DNA of 64,000 bases from Nemertoderma westbladi (Eukaryota; Xenacoelomorpha; Nemertodermatida; Nemertodermatidae), in the NCBI GenBank assembly GCA_032718475.1, contig JAUCBJ010000961.1:1-64000 (forward strand). The letters run 5' to 3'. The notes beneath the pieces were generated by a model. It searched no databases. It was not told the DNA's origin and was given only the letters and a program-made list of their open reading frames with translations. Numbering within the stretch: the stretch's first letter is position 1; each line of letters starts with the position of its first letter. Shown piece after piece: positions 43,992 to 58,200 of the stretch. The translations under genes were made by a program, and so were the position numbers.

Positions 43992-45620
43992 ATGTCCGAA
44001 TTGGCAGTTAACGCTGAAGCTGAGGCGCTATTAGCCCCAGACGCGATTCCCAAACCGCCAAACGAACTTCCCGCAAAAGCGACCTCAAAGGATTTCGCAA
44101 CAACTTCGATAAAATCCGCAACAAAAACCGGTGCAAAGACAAAACCCCCCGAGTTACCGTTATTCGAAGGTCGAAATTACCTCATCCATCTCGACTACAT
44201 AAATAAGGATTACGAAAAATGTAAGGAAGTTATAGCAGAGCAACTTCGGGAGTCAGGGGGTTTCTGCGAATACGCCCTCCTAGTGAAAGGTTTAATCCTC
44301 CGAAAAGAAGGAAAGATTCTCGAATCGTTGGAGTGTTTCCAGGGCTGTACGGTAATAAACCCAACAGCGGGTGAGTATCTCAAACAATGCGGTCGGTCGT
44401 TGTTCCTGCTAGGCCGCCATAAAGCCGCCATCGACACGTTCAACCAGGCGCTCAAACAGTGCGGCCTGGATGACTGGGAAGTCAACCACAACCTCGCGGT
44501 CTGCCACATGTTCCAGAAAGAGTTCGAAGTCGCAAAGACCTACATAGGAAAGGCGATCTCCGGCATCCGACACGAGACTTCATTCACCGTCCTGGCCAAC
44601 ATATTCTTAGAGGAAGGCGATAAAGAGAGCGCGGTAGAAGTTTATACCAAGGCTGTGGAACAATTCCCCGAGAACGTGGAGCTGCTCACCGAACTGGGTT
44701 TACTTTACCTCGAGTTGGGCGTCCCGACCAAGGCCTTCGAGTGTCTCGGCACCGCGATGACCTACGATCCGACACACAGCCGCGCGGTCATGGCCGTCGG
44801 CTCGGTAATGCAGGGCTGTGCCGACTTCGATGTGGCGCTCACTAAGTACCGAGTCGGCGCAGTCCACATGCCGGAGTCAGCCGCCCTCTGGAGTAACATC
44901 GCCATGTGTTTCTACGGAAAGCGGAAACCCGTGGCCGCGATCTCGTGTCTGAAACGCGCGGTTTATTTGGCTCCTACGGACTGGAAGATTCTGTACAACC
45001 TCGGGTTGGTCTATCTGTTTATGCAGCAGCCCGCGTCCGCGTTCCAGGCGCTCAACGCCGGGGTCAACGCCCACGGCGGTTCGCCACGGATGTTTATGTT
45101 ACTCGCGGTCGCGCTGACGCGTCTAGACGACGCGGATAACGCGTTGATCGCCTACCGACGAGCCGCGCAGATCGCCGCGAGCGCCGCCGATCTGGTTTAC
45201 GTGCAACTCAACTTCGCGGTGTTCCTCCGGTCGCGAGGGCGACGGGATGCGGCGGTGGCGGCGTTGGACGCGATGAACGCGGCGCTCGGGGGGATGGGAG
45301 AGACGGAGATGCGGGCGTTGAGTCCCGAGGTGGTGGCCACTGCGGCGCGGTTGGGCGTCGAGCTGGGGGTTAGTGAACGGCTCAACTGGACGCCCAAACC
45401 CACGGACAGTAAACCGACAGAGAGTAAACCGACTGAAAGTAAACCTACGGAGAGTAAACCCATTCCAACTTCCGACTCGACTCCCTTCTCCCCCACTCGA
45501 GAAGCGCCCCCTGGCGGCAGTAACAACCCTCCCCCCAACGTGGACGCGGCTGCTAAGCAGTCCAGTCTCGCCTCGCTAGGGGGCGCCAGTAACCACAGCC
45601 AATCCAACGAGCGCTTTTAG
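43992..45620 (+). CDS. BBS4: BBS4 (Bardet-Biedl syndrome 4 protein), intronless, 542 aa
   Basis: BBS4 is a TPR subunit of the BBSome, the coat that moves membrane proteins in and out of cilia; it also binds PCM1 at centriolar satellites. The match covers the whole protein: PLFEGRNYLIHLDYINKDYE near residue 55, GRSLFLLGRHKAAIDTFNQA, ENVELLTELGLLYLELGVPT, DFDVALTKYRVGAVHMPES, KPVAAISCLKRAVYLAPTDW and KILYNLGLVYLFMQQPASAF. TPR repeats fill residues about 65-425. The length is close to human BBS4 (519 aa). The tail has four SKPTE-type repeats (about residues 473-491) and is otherwise Pro/Ser-rich. The ATG follows in-frame stops. The coding region has no intron, unlike the many-exon vertebrate gene. 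No disabling change is seen, so a functional retrocopy or a lineage-wide intron loss are the choices. Confidence 0.96.
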   Translation: MSELAVNAEAEALLAPDAIPKPPNELPAKATSKDFATTSIKSATKTGAKTKPPELPLFEGRNYLIHLDYINKDYEKCKEVIAEQLRESGGFCEYALLVKGLILRKEGKILESLECFQGCTVINPTAGEYLKQCGRSLFLLGRHKAAIDTFNQALKQCGLDDWEVNHNLAVCHMFQKEFEVAKTYIGKAISGIRHETSFTVLANIFLEEGDKESAVEVYTKAVEQFPENVELLTELGLLYLELGVPTKAFECLGTAMTYDPTHSRAVMAVGSVMQGCADFDVALTKYRVGAVHMPESAALWSNIAMCFYGKRKPVAAISCLKRAVYLAPTDWKILYNLGLVYLFMQQPASAFQALNAGVNAHGGSPRMFMLLAVALTRLDDADNALIAYRRAAQIAASAADLVYVQLNFAVFLRSRGRRDAAVAALDAMNAALGGMGETEMRALSPEVVATAARLGVELGVSERLNWTPKPTDSKPTESKPTESKPTESKPIPTSDSTPFSPTREAPPGGSNNPPPNVDAAAKQSSLASLGGASNHSQSNERF

Positions 45621-46223
45621 GAAGTCTACTCCAATGCGATGGTAGCAGTATAAGCCCCGTCAATGTACTCTTAGATTCATTGGAATTCGTAACTCATTAA
45701 TTTATTGAGTAAAACTAAACTTGTTTTTTTCTCACAAACTAATTTAGTTAATAAATAACTTGTTTTTGTTTTTTGTAAATTAAATCACAAATGTAAATAT
45801 CACATGTAATAAATATTAATTTATATTGCTTGATTTAACTATTTGAATAGGCCTACTTGGAAAGCCAATAGAAAGACTTATTTTCTCACCGACAGCAGAT
45901 AGAGGGAGAAAAAGTTGTAACAACAATAAACAAATAATTGAATAAAAGTTTAACCAATAAAAGCAGGAAGGGGCATCCTAAACGATTGGATCTTCTGCAA
46001 AGTCCCTGTAAGTGAAATCTAGAAAATGGAAGACCGTGAATGATTTGGAATAAATTGTTGATAAAGTTTTTTAATTTTTAATATTTATATACGAAAAATG
46101 TGAGGAATAAAAGTTACTGCATCCATCATTTGCCGAGTCAAAAAATTAAGGTGTGATAAAAGGGAAACATCGATTTGTTTTGACTAATAAGTTTTCCTTC
46201 CACGCAATCCTTCCCGTCGCCTA
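45621..46223. other. BBS4 3' flank
   Basis: AT-rich 3' untranslated region and spacer with AATAAA at about 45750 and 45809. No poly(A) tract or direct repeat flanking BBS4 could be recognised that would date a retrotransposition. Confidence 0.6.
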
Positions 46224-49200
46224 CAGCAAGGTCCCATATCCGTTAATGGCAAGGTCCCATATCCGTTAATGGCAAGGTCCCATATCCGTATGGCAAGGTC
46301 CCATATCCGTTAATGGCAAGGTCCCATATCCGTCTACGGCAAGGTCCCATATCCGTTAATGGCAAGGTCCCATATCCGTTAATGGCAAGGTCCCATATCC
46401 GTATGGCAAGGTCCCATATCCGTCTATGGCAAGGTCCCATATCCGTCTACAGCAAGGTCCCATATCCGTTAATGGCAAGGTCCCATATCCGTCTATGGCA
46501 AGGTCCCCTATCCGTTAATGGCAAGGTCCCATATCCGTTAATGGCAAGGTCCCATATCCGTCTATGGCAAGGTCCCATATCCGTCTATGGCAAGGTCACA
46601 TATCCGTTAATGGCAAGGTCCCATATCCGTATGGCAAGGTCCCATATCCTGTCGCAGTGTCCGAGTGGATATGGCGCCTGAACTGCTTACACAATAGTGT
46701 TTGGTGGCGCAGGTTCGAATCCGACTAAAGGCTGTAGAAATTTCGCACTGTTGTGTCCCTAGGCAAGATACTTTAGACATTAGTGCCTACGTCAACCCAG
46801 CGGTATAATGGGAACCTGGCTTTGCTGGGGTAATGATAATAAAAGCGCTTTGAGTATGCCGAGCATAATAAAGCGCTATATAAATAACCAATATTATTAT
46901 TATTATTATTATTATCCGTTAATGGCAAGGTCCCATATCCGTCTATGGCAAGGTCCCATATTCGTCTACAGCAAGGTCCCATTTCCGTCTATGGCAAGGT
47001 CCCATATACGTCTATGGCAAGGTCCCAGATCCGTCTACGGCAAGGTCCCATATCCGTATGGCAAGGTCCCATATCCGTTAATGGCAAGGTCCCATATCCG
47101 TTAATGGCAAGGTCCCATATCCGTTAATGGCAAGGTCCCATATCCGTCTACAGCAAGGTCCCATATCCGTTAATGGCAAGGTCCCATATCCGTATGGAAA
47201 GGTCCCATATTCGTCTACAGCAAGGTCCCATTTCCGTCTATGGCAAGGTCCCATATACGTCTATGGCAAGGTCCCAGATCCGTCTACGGCAAGGTCCCAT
47301 ATCCGTCTACAGCAAGGTCCCATATCCGTTAATGGCAAGGTCCCATATCCGTTAATGGCAAGGTCCCATATCCGTATGGAAAGGTCTCATATCCGTCTAC
47401 AGCAAGGTCCCATATCCGTTAATGGCAAGGTCCCTTATCCGTCTACGGCAAGGTCCCATATCCGTTAATGGCAAGGTCCCATATCCGTTAATGGCAAGGT
47501 CCCATATCCGTATGGAAAGGTCTCATATCCGTCTACAGCAAGGTCCCATATCCGTTAATGGCAAGGTCCCTTATCCGTCTACGGCAAGGTCCCATATCCG
47601 TCATGGAAAGGTCCCATATCCGTCTACAGCAAGGTCCCATATCCGTCTATGGCAAGGTCCCATATCCATCTATGTCAAGGTCCCATATCCGTTAATGGCA
47701 AGGTCCCATATCCATCTATGTCAAGGTCCCATATCCGTTAATGGCAAGGTCCCATATCCGTCTACGGCAAGGTCCCATATCCGTCTACGGCAAGGTCCCA
47801 TATCCGTATGGCAAGGTCCCATATCCGTCTACAGCAAGGTCCCATATCCGTATGGCAAGGTCCCATATCCGTCTACGGCAAGGTCCCATATCCGTATGGC
47901 AAGGTCCCATATCCGTCTATCCGTCTACAGCAAGGTCCCATATCCGTCTACAGCAAGGTCCCATATCCGTCTACGGCAAGGTCCCATATCCGTTAATGGC
48001 AAGGTCCCATATCCGTCTACAGCAAGGTCCCATATCCGTTAATGGCAAGGTCCCATATCCGTCTACAGCAAGGTCCCATATCCGTTAATGGCAAGGTCCC
48101 ATATCCGTCTACGGCAAGGTCCCATATCCGTTAATGGCAAGGTCCCATATCCGTCTACGGCAAGGTCCCTTATCCGTCTACGGCAAGGTCCCATATCCGT
48201 ATGGCAAGGTCCCATATCCGTCTACAGCAAGGTCCCATATCCGTATGGCAAGGTCCCATATCCGTCTACAGCAAGGTCCCATATCCGTCTACAGCAAGGT
48301 CCCATATCCGTCTACGGCAAGGTCCCATATCCGTTAATGGCAAGGTCCCATATCCGTCTACAGCAAGGTCCCATATCCGTCTACGGCAAGGTCCCATATC
48401 CGTTAATGGCAAGGTCCCATATCCGTCTACAGCAAGGTCCCATATCCGTTAATGGCAAGGTCCCATATCCGTCTACAGCAAGGTCCCATATCCGTTAATG
48501 GCAAGGTCCCATATCCGTCTACGGCAAGGTCCCATATCCGTTAATGGCAAGGTCCCATATCCGTCTACGGCAAGGTCCCTTATCCGTCTACGGCAAGGTC
48601 CCATATCCGTCTACGGCAAGGTCCCATATCCGTATGGCAAGGTCCCATATCCGTCTACAGCAAGGTCCCATATCCGTATGGCAAGGTCCCATATCCGTCT
48701 ACGGCAAGGTCCCATATCCGTATGGCAAGGTCCCATATCCGTCTATCCGTCTACAGCAAGGTCCCATATCCGTCTACAGCAAGGTCCCATATCCGTCTAC
48801 GGCAAGGTCCCATATCCGTTAATGGCAAGGTCCCATATCCGTCTATGGCAAGGTCCCATATCCGTTAATGGCAAGGTCCCATATCCGTCTATGGCAAGGT
48901 CACATATCCGTTAATGGCAAGGTCCCATATCCGTCTACAGCAAGGTCCCATATCCGTTAATGGCAAGGTCCCATATCCGTTAATGGCAAGGTCCCATATC
49001 CGTATGGCAAGGTCTCATATTCGTCTACGGCAAGGTCCCATATCCGTTAATGGCAAGGTCCCTTATCCGTCTATGGCAAGGTCCCTTATCCGTATGGCAA
49101 GGTCCCATATCCTTGTACGGCAAGGTCCCATATCCGTTAATGGCAAGGTCCCATATCCGTCTATGGCAAGGTCACATATCCGTTAATGGCAAGGTCCCAT

Positions 49201-52200
49201 ATCCGTCTATGGCAAGGTCCCATATTCGTCTACAGCAAGCTCCCATTTCCGTCTATGGCAAGGTCCCATATACGTCTATGGCAAGGTCCCAGATCCGTCT
49301 ACGGCAAGGTCCCATATCCGTTAATGGCAAGGTCCCATATCCGTATGGAAAGGTCCCATATCCGTCTACAGCAAGGTCCGATATCCGTTAATGGCAAGGT
49401 CCCATATCCGTCTACGGCAAGGTCCCATATCCGTCTATGGCAAGGTCCCATATCCGTATGGCAAGGTCCCATATCCGTCTACGGCAAGGTCCCATATCCG
49501 TCTATGTCAAGGTTACATATCCGTTAATGGCAAGGTCCCATATCCGTCTATGGCAAGGTCCCATATCCGTATGGCAAGGTCCCATATCCGTCTACAGCAA
49601 GGTCCCATATCCGTTAATGGCAAGGTCCCATATCCGTCTATGGCAAGGTCCCATATCCGTTAATGGCAAGGTCCCATATCCTTTAATGGCAAGGTCCCAT
49701 ATCCGTTAATGGCAAGGTCCCATATCCGTCTATGGCAAGGTCCCATATCCGTTAATGGCAAGGTCCCATATCCGTCTACGGCAAGGTCCCATATCCGTCT
49801 ATGGCAAGGTCCCATATCCGTCTACAGCAAGGTCCCATATCCGTCTATGGCAAGGTCCCATATCCGTTAATGGCAAGGTCCCATATCCGTTAATGGCAAG
49901 GTCCCATATCCGTCTATGGCAAGGTCCCATATCCGTCTATGGCAAGGTCCCATATCCGTCTACAGCAAGGTCCCATATCCGTCTATGGCAAGGTCCCATA
50001 TCCGTTAATGGCAAGGTCCCATATCCGTCTATGGCAAGGTCCCATATCCGTCTACAGCAAGGTCCCATATCCGTTAATGGCAAGGTCCCATATCCGTCTA
50101 TGGCAAGGTCCCATATCCGTCTACAGCAAGGTCCCATATCCGTCTATGGCAAGGTCCCATATCCGTCTACAGCAAGGTCCCATATCCGTCTATGGCAAGG
50201 TCCCATATCCGTTAATGGCAAGGTCCCATATCCGTCTATGGCAAGGTCCCATATCCGTCTACAGCAAGGTCCCATATCCGTTAATGGCAAGGTCCCATAT
50301 CCGTCTATGGCAAGGTCCCATATCCGTCTATGGCAAGGTCCCATATCCGTCTACAGCAAGGTCCCATATCCGTCTATGGCAAGGTCCCATATCCGTTAAT
50401 GGCAAGGTCCCATATCCGTCTATGGCAAGGTCCCATATCCGTCTACAGCAAGGTCCCATATCCGTTAATGGCAAGGTCCCATATCCGTCTATGGCAAGGT
50501 CCCATATCCGTTAATGGCAAGGTCCCATATCCGTCTATGGCAAGGTCCCATATCCGTCTACAGCAAGGTCCCATATCCGTCTACAGCAAGGTCCCATATC
50601 CGTCTACAGCAAGGTCCCATATCCGTTAATGGCAAGGTCCCATATCCGTCTATGGCAAGGTCCCATATCCGTCTATGGCAAGGTCCCATATCCGTCTACA
50701 GCAAGGTCCCATATCCGTCTATGGCAAGGTCCCATATCCGTTAATGGCAAGGTCCCATATCCGTCTATGGCAAGGTCCCATATCCGTCTACAGCAAGGTC
50801 CCATATCCGTTAATGGCAAGGTCCCATATCCGTCTATGGCAAGGTCCCATATCCGTTAATGGCAAGGTCCCATATCCGTTAATGGCAAGGTCCCATATCC
50901 GTCTATGGCAAGGTCCCATATCCGTTAATGGCAAGGTCCCATATCCGTCTATGGCAAGGTCCCATATCCGTCTACGGCAAGGTCCCATATCCGTTATGGC
51001 AAGGTCCCATATCCGTCTATGGCAAGGTCCCATATCCGTCTATGGCAAGGTCCCATATCCGTCTACAGCAAGGTCCCATATCCGTCTATGGCAAGGTCCC
51101 ATATCCGTCTAATGGCAAGGTCCCATATCCGTCTATGGCAAGGTCCCATATCCGTCTACAGCAAGGTCCCATATCCGTCTATGGCAAGGTCCCATATCCG
51201 TCTATGGCAAGGTCCCATATCCGTCTACGGCAAGGTCCCATATCCGTCTATGGCAAGGTCCCATATCCGTTATGGCAAGGTCCCATATCCGTCTATGGCA
51301 AGGTCCCATATCCGTCTACAGCAAGGTCCCATATCCGTTAATGGCAAGGTCCCATATCCGTCTATGGCAAGGTCCCATATCCGTTAATGGCAAGGTCCCA
51401 TATCCTTTAATGGCAAGGTCCCATATCCGTTAATGGCAAGGTCCCATATCCGTCTATGGCAAGGTCCCATATCCGTTAATGGCAAGGTCCCATATCCGTC
51501 TACGGCAAGGTCCCATATCCGTCTATGGCAAGGTCCCATATCCGTCTACGGCAAGGTCCCATATCCGTCTATGGCAAGGTCCCATATCCGTTAATGGCAA
51601 GGTCCCATATCCGTTATGGCAAGGTCCCATATCCGTCTATGGCAAGGTCCCATATCCGTCTATGGCAAGGTCCCATATCCGTCTACAGCAAGGTCCCATA
51701 TCCGTCTATGGCAAGGTCCCATATCCGTCTAATGGCAAGGTCCCATATCCGTCTATGGCAAGGTCCCATATCCGTCTATGGCAAGGTCCCATATCCGTCT
51801 ACAGCAAGGTCCCATATCCGTCTAATGGCAAGGTCCCATATCCGTCTATGGCAAGGTCCCATATCCGTCTATGGCAAGGTCCCATATCCGTCTATGGCAA
51901 GGTCCCATATCCGTTAATGGCAAGGTCCCATATCCGTCTATGGCAAGGTCCCATATCCGTATGGCAAGGTCCCATATCCGTACGGCAAGGTCCCATATCC
52001 GTTAATGGCAAGGTCCCATATCCGTCTATGCAAGGTCCATATCCGTTATGGCAAGGTCCCATATCCGTTATGGCAAGGTCCCATATCCGTCTATCGGCAA
52101 GGTCCCATATCCGTCTACGGCAAGGTCCCATATCCGTTATGGCAAGGTCCCATATCCGTCTATCGAGCAAGGTCCCATATCCGTCTACGGCAAGGTCCCA

Positions 52201-55200
52201 TATCCGTCTATGGCAAGGTCCCATATCCGTTAATGGCAAGGTCCCATATCCGTTAATGGCAAGGTCCCATATCCGTCTATCGGCAAGGTCCCATATCCGT
52301 CTACGGCAAGGTCCCATATCCGTTAATGGCAAGGTCCCATATCCGTCTATCGGCAAGGTCCCATATCCGTCTATGGCAAGGTCCCATATCCGTATGGCAA
52401 GGTCCCATATCCGTCTACAGCAAGGTCCCATATCCGTCTATGGCAAGGTCCCATATCCGTCTATGGCAAGGTCCCATATCCGTCTATGGCAAGGTCCCAT
52501 ATCCGTCTATGGCAAGGTCCCATATCCGTCTATGGCAAGGTCCCATATCCGTCTACGGCAAGGTCCCATATCCGTCTATGGCAAGGTCCCATATCCATCT
52601 ATGGCAAGGTCCCATATCCGTCTATAGCAAGGTCCCATATCCGTCTATGGCAAGGTCCCATATCCATCTATGGCAAGGTCCCATATCCGTCTACAGCAAG
52701 GTCCCATATCCGTCTATGGCAAGGTCCCATATCCGTCTATGGCAAGGTCCCATATCCGTCTATGGCAAGGTCCCATATCCATCTATGGCAAGGTCCCATA
52801 TCCGTCTACGGCAAGGTCCCATATCCGTCTATGGCAAGGTCCCATATCCGTCTACGGCAAGGTCCCATATCCGTATGGCAAGGTCCCATATCCGTTATGG
52901 CAAGGTCCCATATCCGTCTACGGCAAGGTCCCATATCCGTTATGGCAAGGTCCCATATCCGTCTATGGCAAGGTCCCATATCCATCTATGGCAAGGTCCC
53001 ATATCCGTCTACAGCAAGGTCCCATATCCGTCTATGGCAAGGTCCCATATCCGTCTACAGCAAGGTCCCATATCCGTCTATGGCAAGGTCCCATATCCGT
53101 CTATGGCAAGGTCCCATATCCGTTACGGCAAGGTCCCATATCCGTCTACGGCAAGGTCCCATATCCGTCTATGGCAAGGTCCCATATCCGTCTATGGCAA
53201 GGTCCCATATCCATCTATGGCAAGGTCCCATATCCGTCTACAGCAAGGTCCCATATCCGTCTATGGCAAGGTCCCATATCCATCTATGTCAAGGTCCCAT
53301 ATCCGTTAATGGCAAGGTCCCATATCCGTCTACGGCAAGGTCCCATATCCGTCTATGGCAAGGTCCCATATCCGTCTACTGGCAAGGTCCCATATCCGTT
53401 ACGGCAAGGTCCCATATCCGTTAATGGCAAGGTCCCATATCCGTCCAGCAAGGTCCCATATCCGTATGGCAAGGTCCCATATCCGTCTACGGCAAGGTCC
53501 CATATCCGTCTATGGCAAGGTCCCATATCCGTTATGGCAAGGTCCCATATCCGTCTACGGCAAGGTCCCATATCCGTCTACGGCAAGGTCCCATATCCGT
53601 CTATGGCAAGGTCCCATATCCGTATGGCAAGGTCCCATATCCGTCTACGGCAAGGTCCCATATCCGTCTATGGCAAGGTCCCATATCCGTTATGGCAAGG
53701 TCCCATATCCGTCTACAGCAAGGTCCCATATCCGTCTATGGCAAGGTCCCATATCCGTCTATGGCAAGGTCCCATATCCGTTAATGGCAAGGTCCCATAT
53801 CCGTCTACGGCAAGGTCCCATATCCGTCTATGGCAAGGTCCCATATCCGTATGGCAAGGTCCCATATCCGTCTACAGCAAGGTCCCATATCCGTTACGGC
53901 AAGGTCCCATATCCATCTATGTCAAGGTCATATCCGTTAATGGCAAGGTCCCATATCCGTCTATGGCAAGGTCCCATATCCGTTGGCAAGGTCCCATATC
54001 CGTCTATGGCAAGGTCCCATATCCGTATGGCAAGGTCCCATATCCGTCTACGGCAAGGTCCCATATCCGTCTACTGGCAAGGTCCCATATCCGTCTATGG
54101 CAAGGTCCCATATCCGTATGGCAAGGTCCCATATCCGTCTATGGCAAGGTCCCATATCCGTTAATGGCAAGGTCCCATATCCGTCTATGGCAAGGTCCCA
54201 TATCCGTTAATGGCAAGGTCCCATATCCGTCTAATGGCAAGGTCCCATATCCGTTAATGGCAAGGTCCCATATCCGTCTATGGCAAGGTCCCATATCCGT
54301 TAATGGCAAGGTCCCATATCCGTCTATGGCAAGGTCCCATATCCGTTATGGCAAGGTCCCATATCCGTCTACGGCAAGGTCCCATATCCGTTAATGGCAA
54401 GGTCCCATATCCGTCTATGGCAAGGTCCCATATCCGTTATGGCAAGGTCCCATATCCGTCTATGGCAAGGTCCCATATCCGTTATGGCAAGGTCCCATAT
54501 CCGTCTACAGCAAGGTCCCATATCCGTCTATGGCAAGGTCCCATATCCGTTAATGGCAAGGTCCCATATCCGTCTATGGCAAGGTCCCATATCCGTTAAT
54601 GGCAAGGTCCCATATCCGTCTATGGCAAGGTCCCATATCCGTTAATGGCAAGGTCCCATATCCGTCTACAGCAAGGTCCCATATCCGTTAATGGCAAGGT
54701 CCCATATCCGTCTATGGCAAGGTCCCATATCCGTTATGGCAAGGTCCCATATCCGTCTATGGCAAGGTCCCATATCCGTTAATGGCAAGGTCCCATATCC
54801 GTCTACGGCAAGGTCCCATATCCGTCTATGGCAAGGTCCCATATCCGTTAAGGCAAGGTCCCATATCCGTTATGGCAAGGTCCCATATCCGTCTACGGCA
54901 AGGTCCCATATCCGTCTATGGCAAGGTCCCATATCCGTCTATGGCAAGGTCCCATATCCGTCTACGGCAAGGTCCCATATCCGTCTATGGCAAGGTCCCA
55001 TATCCGTTAATGGCAAGGTCCCATATCCGTCTACGGCAAGGTCCCATATCCGTCTACGGCAAGGTCCCATATCCGTCTATGGCAAGGTCCCATATCCGTT
55101 AATGGCAAGGTCCCATATCCGTTAATGGCAAGGTCCCATATCCGTCTACGGCAAGGTCCCATATCCGTCTATGGCAAGGTCCCATATCCGTCTACAGCAA

Positions 55201-58200
55201 GGTCCCATATCCGTTATGGCAAGGTCCCATATCCGTCTACGGCAAGGTCCCATATCCGTATGGCAAGGTCCCATATCCGTCTACGCAAGGTCCCATATCC
55301 GTTAATGGCAAGGTCCCATATCCGTCTATGGCAAGGTCCCATATCCGTATGGCAAGGTCCCATATCCGTCTACAGCAAGGTCCCATATCCGTCTATGGCA
55401 AGGTCCCATATCCGTCTATGGCAAGGTCCCATATCCGTTAATGGCAAGGTCCCATATCCGTTAATGGCAAGGTCCCATATCCGTCTACGGCAAGGTCCCA
55501 TATCCGTCTATGGCAAGGTCCCATATCCGTTATGGCAAGGTCCCATATCCGTCTACGGCAAGGTCCCATATCCGTCTACGGCAAGGTCCCATATCCGTCT
55601 ATGGCAAGGTCCCATATCCGTCTATGGCAAGGTCCCATATCCGTTAATGGCAAGGTCCCATATCCGTCTATGGCAAGGTCCCATATCCGTCTATGGCAAG
55701 GTCCCATATCCGTCTATGGCAAGGTCCCATATCCGTCTACAGCAAGGTCCCATATCCGTCTATGGCAAGGTCCCATATCCGTCTAATGGCAAGGTCCCAT
55801 ATCCGTCTATGGCAAGGTCCCATATCCGTATGGCAAGGTCCCATATCCGTCTACAGCAAGGTCCCATATCCGTTAATGGCAAGGTCCCATATCCGTCTAT
55901 GGCAAGGTCCCATATCCGTCTACGGCAAGGTCCCATATCCGTCTATGGCAAGGTCCCATATCCGTCTACAGGCAAGGTCCCATATCCGTCTACGGCAAGG
56001 TCCCATATCCGTTAATGGCAAGGTCCCATATCCGTCTATGGCAAGGTCCCATATCCGTCTATGGCAAGGTCCCATATCCGTTAATGGCAAGGTCCCATAT
56101 CCGTCTATGGCAAGGTCCCATATCCGTCTATGGCAAGGTCCCATATCCGTCTATGGCAAGGTCCCATATCCGTCTATGGCAAGGTCCCATATCCGTCTAC
56201 AGCAAGGTCCCATATCCGTCTATGGCAAGGTCCCATATCCGTCTACGGCAAGGTCCCATATCCGTCTATGGCAAGGTCCCATATCCGTCTATGGCAAGGT
56301 CCCATATCCGTCTATGGCAAGGTCCCATATCCGTCTATGGCAAGGTCCCATATCCGTCTATGGCAAGGTCCCATATCCGTCTATGGCAAGGTCCCATATC
56401 CGTCTACAGCAAGGTCCCATATCCGTCTACAGCAAGGTCCCATATCCGTCTACAGCAAGGTCCCATATCCGTCTATGGCAAGGTCCCATATCCGTCTATG
56501 GCAAGGTCCCATATCCGTCTATGGCAAGGTCCCATATCCGTCTACAGCAAGGTCCCATATCCGTCTATGGCAAGGTCCCATATCCGTTACGGCAAGGTCC
56601 CATATCCGTCTACGGCAAGGTCCCATATCCGTTAATGGCAAGGTCCCATATCCGTCTATGGCAAGGTCCCATATCCGTACGGCAAGGTCCCATATCCGTC
56701 TACGGCAAGGTCCCATATCCGTCTACGGCAAGGTCCCATATCCGTCTATGGCAAGGTCCCATATCCGTCTATGGCAAGGTCCCATATCCGTCTATGGCAA
56801 GGTCCCATATCCGTCTACGGCAAGGTCCCATATCCGTCTATGGCAAGGTCCCATATCCGTCTACATGCAAGGTCCCATATCCGTCTACGGCAAGGTCCCA
56901 TATCCGTCTATGGCAAGGTCCCATATCCGTTATGGCAAGGTCCCATATCCGTCTACGGCAAGGTCCCATATCCGTCTATGGCAAGGTCCCATATCCGTCT
57001 AATGGCAAGGTCCCATATCCGTCTACGGCAAGGTCCCATATCCGTCTATGGCAAGGTCCCATATCCGTACGGCAAGGTCCCATATCCATCTATGTCAAGG
57101 TTACATATCCGTTAATGGCAAGGTCCCATATCCGTCTATGGCAAGGTCCCATATCCGTCTACGGCAAGGTCCCATATCCGTCTATGGCAAGGTCCCATAT
57201 CCGTTAATGGCAAGGTCCCATATCCGTCTACGGCAAGGTCCCATATCCGTTAATGGCAAGGTCCCATATCCGTTAATGGCAAGGTCCCATATCCGTATGG
57301 CAAGGTCCCATATCCGTCTACGGCAAGGTCCCATATCCGTCTACATGGCAAGGTCCCATATCCTCTATGCAAGGTCCCATATCCGTTATGGCAAGGTCCC
57401 ATATCCGTCTATGGCAAGGTCCCATATCCGTCTATGGCAAGGTCCCATATCCGTCTACGGCAAGGTCCCATATCCGTCTACGGCAAGGTCCCATATCCGT
57501 CTATGGCAAGGTCCCATATCCGTCTACGGCAAGGTCCCATATCCGTCTATGGCAAGGTCCCATATCCGTCTACGGCAAGGTCCCATATCCGTCTATGGCA
57601 AGGTCCCATATCCGTCTATGGCAAGGTCCCATATCCGTCTACGGCAAGGTCCCATATCCGTCTACGGCAAGGTCCCATATCCATCTATGCAAGGTCCCAT
57701 ATCCGTTACGGCAAGGTCCCATATCCAGTCTATCGATGGCAAGGTCCCATATCCGTCTATGGCAAGGTCCCATATCCGTCTACGGCAAGGTCCCATATCC
57801 GTCTACGGCAAGGTCCCATATCCGTCTACGGCAAGGTCCCATATCCGTCTATGGCAAGGTCCCATATCCGTCTACGGCAAGGTCCCATATCCGTCTACGG
57901 CAAGGTCCCATATCCGTCTATGGCAAGGTCCCATATCCGTCTATGGCAAGGTCCCATATCCGTCTACGGCAAGGTCCCATATCCGTCTATGGCAAGGTCC
58001 CATATCCGTCTACGGCAAGGTCCCATATCCGTCTATGGCAAGGTCCCATATCCGTCTACGGCAAGGTCCCATATCCGTCTACGGCAAGGTCCCATATCCG
58101 TCTATGGCAAGGTCCCATATCCGTTAATGGCAAGGTCCCATATCCGTCTACGGCAAGGTCCCATATCCGTCTATGGCAAGGTCCCATATCCGTCTACGGC

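Noticed and set aside
46650-46735. tRNA gene
   Set aside because: A and B boxes are present, but the sequence continues into a SINE body with an (ATT)n tail and lacks a sound acceptor stem.
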